NCBI GenBank assembly: GCA_029990175.1
Contig: JARKIP010000006.1
Location: 372,001 to 436,000 of the forward strand
DNA: 64,000 bases
Reading direction: 5' to 3'
Source of the DNA: Petunia secreta
Lineage: Eukaryota > Streptophyta > Magnoliopsida > Solanales > Solanaceae
Part shown: in pieces, positions 1 to 11,214 of the stretch
How the letters are laid out: each line of letters starts with the position of its first letter
Numbering within the stretch: position 1 is the first letter of the stretch
Position numbers and translations under genes: made by a program
The notes under the pieces: model-generated
The model's database searches: none
The model's input: only the letters and a program-made list of their open reading frames with translations
Told to the model about the DNA's origin: nothing

Positions 1-2610
1 AAGACCTAGAAGGATTTAACTAAAATCTTATACACATAAGTTGTACAGAAGAAAGTACAGTTGTCTACCTAATGTACTAGGTTTAGCCGTTTAGGGCTAT
101 CAGACCAGATATCTAAGAGTACAAAAGAATACATACACCTCCCCAACAGAGCAAAACTAGACTATCAAAACAAAACTAAACCGGTTGCCTTACTGCACAA
201 GAATTGGCTCACCCTGACAGCTGAAATTGCCTCCGCTCCTTAATCAATCGACAAACTCGGTCCTGGAGCGAAACCTGCCAAAAACATATAGAGACAACAA
301 GAAACAAGCAAGGGTGAGCCGAAAAACCTCAATAAGTGGGGGCTGGCTAGCAACTTCAAAGAACATGTAAGCTAGCCAGGGAGAAGAGATGAGCAAATAC
401 TAACCAGAAATGTGTAAGCAACTAGAAACGTATAAAAAACTATGGACACAAGATAACAAGAAACATATAGACAATCCGAAACATATCAACAACCAGATAT
501 ACATATCGCAAACACAAACATTGCATAACAGTCACATAGTAAACAAAGGCTAGTGAAATGAAATGGGATTAATGCAGTATGATGCAATGAGGTCACATGG
601 TCTCGACACCTATCTCCAGTGCGGGACTCTCATCATTTTCACCGACACGAGATTCTTATCGACTATCATGAAGTACTGCCATAATAACCTTTCGTCGACG
701 CGGGACTCTCGTCGACGCGGGACTCTCATCGACCGTCAAAAAGTACATATTGAACCCCTAACTGGAGTACCAAAATCCTATGCTCAAAGAACAGCCATGA
801 AGATGCAATATTCAATGCCACACAATTGGAACTATCACACAGTAAGCCTTGCGACCCTATAAGGATTTCCAATCTAGGATACTTCTATCTTCCAATTCAT
901 GATCATACCTGGACTTCCCTTCTCAATTCAATACCAGGCTTACAGTTAGTAATAGATATTCCTAACTATGATGGAGCTTCTATCCTCAATATGACATTCA
1001 TGCGTCATGGCCTAACAGTTCAAGCTCATTTTCCAACAAGACATTTATATTCATAGCTCAATACTGAGCCCAATATGATGCACATGTCATAAGGCTGCAT
1101 ATCACAAAACAATAAACTCTTATTCAATCAAAATATATAGTCCAATCTAAACCCTTGCGTTCTAATCATCATATTAGGCTTATAGCTCCTCAATTAACAT
1201 TTATAGCGAACATCACTTCGTATCCTTAACTCGACAATAAATACAAAATATTCTAATGTACATACCCGATAAACGGAACACGTCACGCTTACAACTGGAG
1301 TGTCATACTCCCAATTACACAATAAACACCTAACAACACTTATTCAAGAAGCTCTGGTGTAGTAAGTACACTTCTTCGGTAACTACACACATAAAGAATA
1401 CGCGCGTAGAACATCCATAAAGGCCGAAGGCCATCAAAGAAAAGATGAAACCCCTTACCTTTCAATCTTAGGCCGAATCGACCATTGAATTGACTCCTTC
1501 CCTTCCCGACGCCTCTTGGAATCACTTTCCTCTAAGTCAAAGAAGAGAAATTACATATATGAGCGCGCACAAACTGAATATTTAGTTATTATCCGGAGAT
1601 GGAAGGAAATTGTGAAAATACCCCTGGACCAGGCTTAGCCAAACAACCATAAACTTTATATATCCGGACTCCTCGTACTCTCACGAGTCAAGATATGCTG
1701 TTGGATTGCATTTTTTTTAGTTTAATTTGACATATTTTCCCAATTTCATAAACTTAGGATTCTAACCCCAATTTTCTTCAACCCAACTCATTAATTTCAC
1801 AATATAATACTTGAATTAACATAATCAAAAGATAAAGGGATAATACCTGGTGATTATAGATGATTTGGTACCAAAATTGTAGCGTAGAACCTCTTGGAAT
1901 AGGTTGGATTGACATCGAAAATAAAACAGCCGACATGGGTCATTTGAAACCCTGAAATAGCGCGTTCGCGCCACCCAAGGCACCGACGTGCAACCATGTC
2001 ATTGCCTTCGCATTCTCGAGGATAAAATCACGCTTTGGGTCTTCATAAACAAGCACGCATGCGCCTCCATGCGCGAGATCGCAAGGGACTGTCCAGAGGG
2101 TACAAAATTCTTCACCAGTACCTGCTAGTGCTGCGGTTTATGTCAGAATGTGACCCTAAAAGGCTCAGAATGACCTCATATTTTGTACACATTTCATACA
2201 TCACTTCTCAGATATGCTCGTGAAAATAGATCCTAAATCAGATCTCCGAAATTCAAGCAGTAGGTCCCATAAAAAGAGGTCAATTTCTTTACTTTCGGAC
2301 CTTTAGTTAAAACCATCCGAACAACCTCAGATTTTACTTCCAAATATTCCTATAGGTCAAAAATGACCATACAAACCTAATGCAACTTTTAGATTTTGTA
2401 CCGGAGCTCATTTACTTAAATCGAGCTTGGAAACTTCTTTTAGGCGCTACCGATAATCGAAATGAAAATCTTCCTTGAAATTCTACAAAACGAAGTCTGT
2501 TACAGCTCAAACTTTACAGACATGTTTTAATGGATCTTATGGAGCTTTTAAGACTGTCGGCACATCAATCGAAATCCTAACTTCCGAAATGACTAACCGA
2601 GATCGTTTCA
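1..2610 (-). mobile_element. LTR of the A family, 3'-truncated by window edge
   Basis: This stretch matches, in the same orientation, the two LTRs of element A (16483-19042 and 32777-35306): shared blocks include the CTAAGAGTACAAAAGAA segment near 113, the GGGACTCTC/TCATCGAC block near 700 and the end GAGATCGTTTCA at 2599-2610. On the minus strand the LTR would start TGAAACGATCTCGG. It is diverged from the A LTRs, so it is an older or different subfamily copy. The far end lies outside the window. Just right of it (2611-2626) is a purine-rich minus-strand tract that could be a decayed polypurine tract. No ORF here is credible. Confidence 0.75.
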
Positions 2611-3049
2611 CCTTCTTTTCATTATGACAAGAAAATAAAATTCCTTTCGTCCCCTTTGAATAGCCAATAAACTTATACACACTCATCCTTGATTCTAACT
2701 AATCAGTTTTCCCTTTTAAAAGATACAAACATAAAAGAACTACATTTGGAATGTAATTTAATGTTTCTAAGGCATATCCCCAAAACGAAAAGAATAACAA
2801 ATCTGAACAACTCCACATCGATCTAACCATCTCCATAAGAGTCTTACTTGTTCTTCCTACTACACCATTTTGTTATAGCATCCTAAGTGTAGATAATATG
2901 GCATATTTCCTAATTTATGATAAGTAATTAATGAACTTTGCAGAGAGGTATTACCACCACGATCAGATTGCAGTGACTTAAGATATTTTGATGCTTTTCC
3001 TTTTCAGTCTTAAACTCCTTGAATTTTTCAAAGCATTAAACTTATAGTT
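2611..3049 (-). pseudogene. Ty1/Copia integrase fragment
   Basis: Read on the minus strand, short blocks in different frames match the Copia integrase core in the right order: KSLQSDRGG at about 2962-2988 (the second catalytic Asp region), QNGVVGRTSKTLMEMVR at about 2822-2873 (the catalytic Glu region, where family members have QQNGVAER) and YKFIGYSKG at about 2650-2680 (start of the linker to reverse transcriptase). There are several frameshifts and stops, and the catalytic Glu is replaced by Gly. It is a dead remnant lying between two inverted LTR copies. It is not part of element D, which is on the other strand and much less decayed. Confidence 0.7.
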
Positions 3050-3405
3050 TATCAAATAATAGTTTGAGATTCAGTTTGTGAGCTCTTATTTATGCAAAAT
3101 ATATTCTTTCGATAGAGGAAAATGGTTCCAGAAGGCCTCGGGAAGGAAAGAAGTTTGTTCAATAGTTCATTCGGCCTGAGATTAAAAGGTAAGTGGTTTC
3201 ATCCTTTATTTGTCGACCTTCCGCCTTTATGGATGTTCTACGCACTTATTCTTCTCATGCGTAGCTCCCGAAAAGGTGTACTTAATACATAAGAATTTCT
3301 TGATAACTATTTATTAGGTTGTTAAGTATTGTTATGTGTTTATTGTGTAATTGAGAGTATGACACACTAGTTGTAAGCGTGACATGTTCAATTTATTGGG
3401 TATGT
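3050..3405 (+). mobile_element. Old LTR copy, part 1 of 3 (plus orientation)
   Basis: This is the reverse complement of roughly 1240-1620 of the LTR at the left edge: for example GAGAGTATGACACACTAG at 3353-3370 against its complement near 1290. It is the upstream piece of an older LTR interrupted by element B at the target TATGT (3401-3405). It continues at 15942-16482 and, after the insertion of element A, at 35307-36208. About 1 kb that should precede it (the LTR start) is missing. Confidence 0.7.
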
Positions 3406-4044
3406 TGGTGCAATCAAGATAAGCACTCAAAGCTATGGAGGATTCATAATCGACATCAAGAGCTTGAAGTGATTTAAGAGGGAATGGAAAGCAAGTTCTA
3501 AGAAATCAGAGAGCACCCAATCAAAAGAGCTGCCGAACAGAAGAGTGCCCGAACAGGATAGCGACCGAGCAGAAGTGCGCCCGAGCAAGAGATTGCCCGA
3601 GCAGGAGAGCGCCCGAGTAGGCGAGCGCCTAAACAAGAGAGCGACTGAGAAGGAGAGCACCCAAGAGGAGAGTTCCCGAATAGGAGAGCGCCTGAAGTGT
3701 GGCCAGAAATAGCCTAAATAGGCTAACTTTAGGGTTTATTCATTCGCTAGCTAATTGATGAATATTGGATGTACTCTTGTGAGAGTTTATGTAGGTTGAA
3801 TCCCTTTATCTCTTCTTGGATGTCTCTTGTGTGAGAGATCCATTGCATGAGTTCATGTCTCTTCCCTCTGTGATTGTTAAACTTATGTTGATTGTTAATT
3901 AGGAAGTCTAGGCATTGATGACTTAGATTGTCTAGTTACATCTTTACTTGTTTCTCTATCCTTTCTTTCTCCTTCCTATCTCTTTTCCCCCTCTATCTTT
4001 ATTTTGAGTCATTTCATTATTTGTCTCTATTTTCGCTTGCATCA
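3406..4044 (+). mobile_element. 5' LTR of element B
   Basis: 639 bp, starting TGGTGCAATC (TG then one change from the 3' copy) and ending CGCTTGCATCA. It matches the 3' LTR (676 bp), but a deletion just after GTGTGGCCAGAA (about 3711) removes the stretch that in the 3' LTR contains the TATA box TATAAATAG (15601-15609). The 5' LTR therefore lacks the TATA box needed to transcribe the element. Confidence 0.9.
3510..3700 (+). repeat. ~15-bp tandem repeat in B LTR
   Basis: Irregular tandem copies of a unit close to GAGCGCCCGAGCAGG. The same array is in the 3' LTR at about 15368-15535. It gives minus-strand open frames rich in Leu, Ser, Cys and Gly that are only translations of the repeat. Confidence 0.8.
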
Positions 4045-4062
4045 GTTGGTATCAGAGCAAGG
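4045..4062 (+). promoter_or_regulatory. Primer binding site of B
   Basis: TTGGTATCAGAGCA starts one base after the LTR end and is complementary to the 3' end of initiator Met-tRNA, the usual primer for many plant Ty3 and Copia elements. Confidence 0.9.
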
Positions 4063-5314
4063 CTAAAGAATTGTTCCTACAATTCTTAATCCTTAGCTTT
4101 AATTTTTTTGAAAAAATTGAAAATTGAAAAATTGATTTGTGGTTATTGTTTGGGATCCATTTGTGAGTGAAAGTTGTTCTTTATCATTGTTATAGCTTGG
4201 TGGCTGATTTATGACTAGTTTGGGTTGGATTTGTTGAAGAACCACCATTGTTGAGTTCTTGAAAGCTTGAAATATGAAAGTGGGTTTGTGATTTTTGATG
4301 TTGTTGATCCGAAAATTGTGAGGAGTTTTGATCTATTGGTGTTTGTGAAGCTTTGTGTGTTGTTGTTTATGATTTGGAGTCGAAAAGAAGTGAATCCAAC
4401 TCAAAAACCTCTATTATTGAACCTTGAGCTTAAACTTGAAGAAACTTGAAAGTGTGTCTTTTTGATTTCATATCTTTTTCACAAAATTGATTGTTGGGGT
4501 TGATTCACCATGTTGTGAGGAGGTTGTGGTCAAATTTATAACATTTTTGATGAAGGGTTACATTGAGGGTTTTGGATCAAAGTTCTTGAATTTGAAGAAC
4601 ATACATGAAGGTGAAGAAGATTAACCTTTTTTTACCCGATAGCCACCTGGAACGACATTGTTGATCCAATAGCCACTTTGTCTTAAGAACTCATTACTGC
4701 TCCATTTTAAAAACAGCCACCACGAGCGACAGTCTTGGACCCAGTAGCCACTTTCGCAGATTGAACTCATTGCTGCCCTGTATAAAAACAGCCATCTGGG
4801 GCGATATTATTTAACTGTAGCCACTTTTGAGAATTGACTACTTTCTGCCCTATTTTAAAAACTACCACTCTCAATTGTTTTCTTAGACTATTCTTGTTTA
4901 TTCCTAGCTAGATTAACATTAGTATTAGTCCATATTAGTATTGTCTAGTTTATTTGTGTACGTTTTCATTTCGTGTCAAATTATTTCGTGCTTTTCTCTT
5001 TTAGTTTTGTTGTGTGTTTATTTATTTCCTAGTCCGTTAGTGTGTCTTTTGTCTGTTTCTTTGGTGTCTTATAAACTCCACTCTAACTGATACTTGAACA
5101 CTTGACTTGAGGATTTTAGATTGTAGAACCTTGAAGAGATTAAAGGAATCTTTGAGTGGAAAAAGGCTTGAGTGGTGAGATCAATAGAGTGTGGTCACAA
5201 AAGCCATTGACCTTGAGTGTATACACGAGTGGAAAGAAAATTGAGTGTTCATATTTCGAGTGATACACGGAGGGAGTGAATTTGTGAGGTCATTTTCTTT
5301 TTATTGTTGCAAAT
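4063..5314 (+). other. Leader of B with a ~75-bp tandem triplicate
   Basis: Untranslated leader. About 4641-4862 holds three diverged copies of a ~75-bp unit containing TAGCCACTTT, ACTCATT.CTGCC and TTTTAAAAAC. No convincing ORF lies upstream of 5315. Confidence 0.6.
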
Positions 5315-5689
5315 GTGTCCTCAGATGACGATTGTGGAAGTTATGACTCATATGGTGATGACGGGAGTTGCTATGATGATTGTGGAGATTACGGTTCCTA
5401 TGATGATGATGGGATTTGCTATGATGATTTGGGGAACTATGACTCCTATGGTGATGAAGTGGGTTACTATGATGATCATGAGGCTTATGGAGATGAGTGT
5501 GATGATGAAAACTCTTATGTTTCTAGTCATGAAGTTGATGATAGTGACACTTCAAGGTACAATGTTCCACCTTACTTTTCTTGTGATGAACTTGAAAATA
5601 TAAATAGTGACATAGAGAATGTTGATGAAGATTGTTATAGAAACTATTCATGTGCATCTTCTTCTCTTTGTGTTTCTCAATATAAATAA
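5315..5689 (+). CDS. Asp/Tyr-rich ORF of element B
   Basis: A 124-residue open frame in the gag position of B. It is dominated by Asp, Tyr, Gly and Ser, with repeated blocks such as YDSYGDDGSCYDD. No known domain is visible. The Gag of element C has a short acidic Tyr/Asp patch (EYGDESYRYDDHY), so this could be an expanded version of a Gag linker, but the match is weak. In other frames the same repeats give Met/Thr-rich and Ile-rich artefacts. It ends 40 bp before the insertion of C, so the original frame may have continued beyond 13088. I cannot say that it makes a protein. Confidence 0.4.
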   Translation: MSSDDDCGSYDSYGDDGSCYDDCGDYGSYDDDGICYDDLGNYDSYGDEVGYYDDHEAYGDECDDENSYVSSHEVDDSDTSRYNVPPYFSCDELENINSDIENVDEDCYRNYSCASSSLCVSQYK

Positions 5690-5729
5690 GAGAGTATTAA
5701 TGGTCTTTCCAATGGCATGGGAAGAAGTG

Positions 5730-6429
5730 TGATAAGAATCAAACGCAGAAAAATAAAAGATAAAGAGCGAGATGTAACTCGATCGAAAATCCCAAGTAGC
5801 AATGAAGAACTTGTTCCGTTATACCCCGAGATATTGTCAAGAACACCTACACTAAGAAACTACCCTCGAGCTAATTTGAGCACGCAAGTAGAATGACCGG
5901 GGGGAAATGGATCCGCTATAGGAAAAAACAAGTCCCAAAAAGGCTGTTTCATTCATCAAAGAGTTCAACTCTTAACAAGGTTCTTTAATCATCAAAATTA
6001 GCTAATGAATGAAATAAGCTATCTATCTATTTATAGAGGTTTTTAGGCACTAAATAAAAGGTCTAGAGTGCCCACACTTAGGCTTAGAGATAAAATAACA
6101 CGTAGGGTCAAAATAGACAAAACACAACTTAAATTCTCGTGTCTCAGCTTTTGGGGCGGAACGCCCGCGAAGTTTGGCAGTAGGGGTGGCTGGGCGGAGC
6201 GCCCCTCTGGCAGGCGGAGCTCCTGGCCCCCTTGTTCACTGGGCGGGGCGCCTAAAGCTCAGGCGGGGCGCCTGGAATACTGGCCTTCTCCTCTTACGCT
6301 TTGATCACCCGGAATGGCTTCTAATCGCTTCCTTCTTCTAGGCCTCTCCTCACCAACTGTAAGTGCACTCCTTGGATCTCCTTAGCTTGGCTCTGTGTGA
6401 AGGCTCTTGTGAGGGTTTGGTCCTTATCA
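5730..6429 (-). mobile_element. 3' LTR of element C
   Basis: 700 bp, a close match to 12376-13087. On the minus strand a TATA box TATAAATAG reads at 6027-6035. The segment 6148-6275 holds repeated GC-rich self-complementary words of the type GGCGGGGCGCC. The last 36 codons of the integrase frame run into this LTR. Confidence 0.9.
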
Positions 6430-9400
6430 TCCTCCCCTTCTTGAGAAAATTTCGTCCTCGAAATTGAGGCATCATCATCCACGACCTCTCCATCCCCTAC
6501 ATCCAAAGGAACCAAGTCACAAACATTAAATGTATTAGAAACATTATACTCACTTAGCAAGTCGACCACATAGGTGGTGTTGTTGATCTTTGAAAGCACT
6601 TGGAATGGGCCATCTCCTTGGGGTTCCAACTTCCCTTTCCTAAGGTTTGGAAACCTTTCTTTCCGGAAGTACACCCACACATAGTCCCCCTTCTTGAGTT
6701 CCACCTTCTTGGGTCTTTTGTTTTTCTTGGAGGCAACCTTTACATAAGCTTCCTCCAAGTTTTTCTTCGCCTTTGCATGGAGTTCAACCAAAGCCTTGGC
6801 TCTAGCTTTACCTTCAAAATTAACAACCATTTCCCTTGGCAAAGGGGTTAGATCAAGGGGAATCAACGGGTTAAAACCATAAACGCACTCAAAGGGAGTC
6901 ATGCCAATCATGACATGCAATGTACGATTATAGGCAAACTCCATAAGTGGCAATCTATCAATCCAAGTCCCGGCCTTACCTCGGGTCATGGCTCTAAGAA
7001 GAGCACCAAAAGTTAGGTTTACCACCTGGGTTTGGCCATCCATTTGTGGGTGGTGGGACGTAGAGAACAAAAGCTTGGTGCCAAGGGCACCCCACAAGCT
7101 TCTCCAAAAGTGGCTTAGGAACTTGGTGTCCCTATCACTTACAATGGTTTGAGGCACGCCATGCAACTTTAAAACATTATCCATGAACAAAGAAGCAACA
7201 TGTTGTGCATCATCACACTTTTTACATGGAATGAAGTGAGCCATCTTGGAGAACCTATCCACAACAACATAAATGCTATCATGTCCCCCCTAGTCCGTGG
7301 TAACCCCATAAAAAAATCCATAGATATGTCCATCCACGGGCTAGTAGGTACGGGGAGAGGGGTATACAACCCATGGGGGTGTGCTTTGTATTTTGCACGC
7401 TTGTACTCAAGGCAATTAGTGCAAAACTTTTCAACTTGCACTCCCATCTTTGGCCAATGGAATTGTTCTTTAAGAATGACCAAAGTCTTATTCTTTCCAA
7501 AGTGACCCATGAGTCCTCCACAATGTGCCTCTTGCATAAGCAACTCCCTCCATGAGGACTCGAGTATGCAGACTCTACCATTTTTGAAGATGTAGCAATT
7601 AACCCATTGGTATTTTTCAACTCTTTCCCCCTTCTCTAGAGCTTCATGGATGCTCTTTAGCTTAGGGTCATGAGCATACATCAACTTGATGCTCTCAAAC
7701 CCCATGAGCTTGGAGGTAAGAGTAGTGGCAAGAGCAAACTTCCTAGAAAGCGCATCTGTCACAACATTGTCTTTCCCCTTTTTGTATTGAACAACAAAGG
7801 GAAAAGACTCAATGAACTCTGTTTGAGTGACTCATGATCACTCTTAATCACAAATTCCCTAGGCCAAAGGTAATGTTGCCAATGAGCAAGAGCTCTCACT
7901 AGGGCATACAACTCATTGTTACACGTAGAGTAGTTCAAGGAGGCCCCTTTCAATTTCTCACTAAAGTAGGCTATGGGTTTGCCATTTTGCATTAAAACAC
8001 CACCAATTCCCACCCCCGAGGCATCACATTCAACCTCAAATGCCTTTTCAAAGTCGGGCAATTGCAATAGAGGGGCGGTACAAAACCTACTTTTCAATTC
8101 TTGGAAGGCCTTCTCTTGAGGCTCTCCCCACAAAAATGGTTGGTCCTTCATCACCAATTTGGTGAGTGGAGTTGCAATGGAGCTAAAGTCTTTCACAAAT
8201 CATCTATAAAAACCAGCAAGACCATGAAAGCTCCTTACTTGAGTCACGGTGGTAGGGGTAGGGAAATCACGAATGTCCTCCACCTTAGACTCATCCACCT
8301 CCACTCCTTGGGCACTCACAACAAACCCAAGGAAGACAACCTTCTCCATACAAAAGGCACACATTTTCAAATTGGCATAGAGCTTTTCGGCTCTTAACAC
8401 TTCAAGAACTTGACTCAAGTTTCCAACATGATCATCTATTGACTTACTATAAATCAAGATATCATCAAAATAGACAACCACGAATTTATTTATAAACAGT
8501 TTCAAAACTTGGTCTTGAATGCAGTTTTCCATTCGTCCCCGGGTTTCATCCGGATTTGATGGTAACCGGACCTAAGGTCTATTTTGGTAAAGACACATGA
8601 ACCACTCAAGTCATCTAACATGTCATCAAGTTGTGGAATGGGATGACGGTAATTTACCGTTATCTTGTTCACGGCCCGGCAATCTATGCATATTCTCCAA
8701 GTTCCATCCTTCTTTGGAATAAGGATCACGGGCACGGCACAAGGACTCAAACTTTCCCTCACCAAGCCTTTAGTGAGCAATTCATCAACTTGCTTTTGCA
8801 ATTCTCTTGTGTCCTCCGGATTGCTCCTATAAGCCGGTTTGTTTGGAATTTGAGACCCCGGGATAAAATCAATTTGGTGTTCTATCCCCCTCAATGGAGG
8901 AAGTCCACTCGGCATCTCTTCCGGGAACATGTCTTCAAATACCTTCAAAACATTCTCAATTGCACTAGGTAAAGGGTTAGTTAAACAATCAACATCGGAT
9001 GTAAGAATCATATCTTTATGCACTAGGCAAAGGAGTAGCTTGTTGCCATCATTTCCTCTCAATAGTTCACCCGGTTGCATCATGGCACATATGCTACCGG
9101 TAGAAGATGGTGGGATTGCCACCAAGCTTTCGGTCGAAGGACTAGTCTCCACAACCGACTTAGCCTTTGCCGCCTCTCTTAACTCCCTCATCCGCTTGTA
9201 ATCCTCAATTACTTGCTTGGGAGTCAAGGGTTTAAGCACAAATTTCCTTCCTTCATGTTTGACTGTGTAAGTGTTGAAATGACCATCATGAACCACATGC
9301 CTATCAAATTGCCACGGCCTTCCAAATAGAAGGTGGCATGCTTGCATAGGTACCACATCGAACATGTGTTCATCCACATATCTCCCCATCTTGAACTTAA

Positions 9401-9707
9401 TCATTACTTGCTTCACCACCTTTAGCTCCCCACACTCACTAAGCCATTGCAAACGATAAGGCTTGGGGTGTTTCAAGGTAGTTAATTTCAATTGGGTAAC
9501 AAGTGATTGACTCACAACATTAGCACAACTTTCCGAGTCAATGATCATAGAGCAAACAACACCCATGACTCGGTATCTAGCATGGAAGAGATTTTCCCTT
9601 TGCAAGGTCTCACTATCCTCCACAATCATGGCACCTAAACTCCTCCTCATGACTAGAAAAGTATGAGGATCTTCATCCTCCACCATATCATCCTCCACAT
9701 CATCCAC
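6321..9707 (-). pseudogene. pol: pol of element C: protease-RT-RNase H-integrase, broken
   Basis: Minus-strand polyprotein in the standard Ty3 order. Protease: the active-site motif reads IIDSESCANV, so the usual Gly of D-S/T-G is Glu. RT: fingers/palm present (VPVILIPKKDGTWR, TKIDLRSGYHQI), then a deletion and frame change near 8505-8535 removes the segment before YFDDILIYS. A nonsense codon at 8197-8199 sits in the FYR.F block where relatives have Arg. RNase H (8196-7759) has DASGVGIGGVL and SEKLKGA, followed by a frameshift into TDALSRK. Integrase: zinc-binding region at about 7560-7380 and core with DRFSKMAHFIP and IVSDRDTKF, but the catalytic Glu is Gln (GQTQVVN). The end runs through the polypurine tract into the 3' LTR and stops at 6321. 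It cannot encode working enzymes. Confidence 0.9.
6430..6448 (-). promoter_or_regulatory. Polypurine tract of C
   Basis: On the minus strand AAGAAGGGGAGGA directly precedes the LTR start TGATAAGG. It lies inside the integrase frame, which stays open through it. Confidence 0.85.
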
Positions 9708-9716
9708 CTCATCTCC

Positions 9717-11214
9717 CTATACTCCCTCATCTTTCGGTTCACTCTCTTGCTCATAAGCACCATCACCAACAACAATCATGGTCCTTTTCGTAGGACACTC
9801 TTTAGCAAAGTGACCATACCCCTTGCACTTGTGGCATTGAATAGAAGGAGAAGTAGGAGTATTTAATTGGGTTTTAGAGTTACCTCCCACATTAGGCGTG
9901 TACTTCTCATACGGCTTCTTCACATCTTTGCTAGCATTTGCACCACTTGTGCCACTTGTATTTGGGAATCTTGCATTAGCAGTAGGACTTTTCCATTCCT
10001 TTGGTTTGCTCATGGAAGTGGAAGTGTTGCTCTTGTAACGGTTGGACTTTTCATCTTTAAGCCATTGCTCGGCTTCAAGTGCGGCATCAAGGATTTCTTG
10101 AAGTGAAAGATAAGCATGCAATCTCAATTGGGAAGCTATACCATAGCTCAAGCCATTCTTGAAACGGATCACGACTTGTTCCTCATCTTCGATGTCCATA
10201 TCCAAGGCCATCCGAATCTTCTCAAAGTCATCATAATACTCATGAACCGTCTTGACACCTTGCTTTAGATCATAAAGCTTCTTGAGTTTCTCTTGACGAT
10301 ACCTAGGAGTAATGTACTTGATAGTCATGAGACCTTTCAAATCATTCCAAGTCACATTCACGGGGATTCCCGCTCTCCTCCGCGATCTCATGACGGATTC
10401 CCACCAAGTAGATGCATATGACTCAAAGGATGAAATAGCATAAGTACATTTCTTATCATCGGTCATCTCATTTATGTCAAACATCCTTTCCATGAGTAGT
10501 ACCCATTCAATATAAGCCTCCGGGTCACAATTTCCCTTAAAGATTGGAAGATTGAGCTTCACACTATTGAGGTTGGTGTTGTCACGACCTCCACGGTAAG
10601 GCTCCGGTTGGCCTCCATAGTGATCTTCATAACCATCATAGTCCCTCCTAGCATTCCCTCCAACATACCCCATGGGTGGCCCTCGACCTCGGCCTCTACC
10701 CCTATCCACATTTCGACCCCAATTCATACCTCGCCTTGGTTGATAGTGATCATCATATCTATAAGACTCATCACCATACTCAGATTCCTCCCCTTCTTGA
10801 GCTTCATCGGCTTGCTCAAGAGGTTGAACATTTCGAATGGGTCTTGGAAGTGGAATGTTTCTTTGGGGGTTGTCCAAACTACGGGGAATGCCCGTTCGTT
10901 GGGTATTGCCCAACACTTGATCATTTCTCTCGATCTTCTTTTACCCATTGTTGATTAAGCAACTCAACAACTTGTTCCGGGGTAAAGGTAGGACTACTTA
11001 AGCCTTCACCGGCTTCAACTTGGACACTCGGGGTCCCATCTCCAACTTGGACACTCGGGGTCCCTTTCTCAACTATGACACTTGAGGTCCCTTGCCCCAC
11101 TTGGAGACTAGAAGTCACCTTTTCAAGAGTTTCAATCTTTTGGCCCATGATATCCATCTTGGCAAGAATATTAGCCAAGGCATCCTTGATAAAATCATGG
11201 CTCTCGTTAGCCAT
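9717..11214 (-). pseudogene. gag: gag of element C, one frameshift
   Basis: Minus-strand Gag. The first natural ATG is at 11214 (MANESHDFIKDAL). The N-terminal part ends in a 1-nt frame change near 10917-10921 and the rest continues to 9717. Visible parts: Gln/Val repeats (TPSVQVGDG), an Arg/Gly-rich tract near 10700 (RGRGRGRG), the retrotransposon Gag core (LPIFKGNCDPEAYIEW, ISSFESYASTWWESV) and a CCHC zinc knuckle QCHKCKGYGHFAKECP near 9830. A TAG at 9717-9719 separates it from pol in the same reading frame. Relatives usually have one continuous gag-pol frame, so this is either a nonsense mutation or, less likely, a read-through stop. Confidence 0.85.

Noticed and set aside
3433..3660. Leu/Ser/Cys-rich minus-strand ORF (also 15173-15517)
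   Set aside because: Translation of the 15-bp repeat in the LTRs of B.
7200..10958. Plus-strand ORFs of 60-116 codons opposite gag-pol of C
   Set aside because: Shadow frames of the minus-strand polyprotein; no family resemblance or codon logic.
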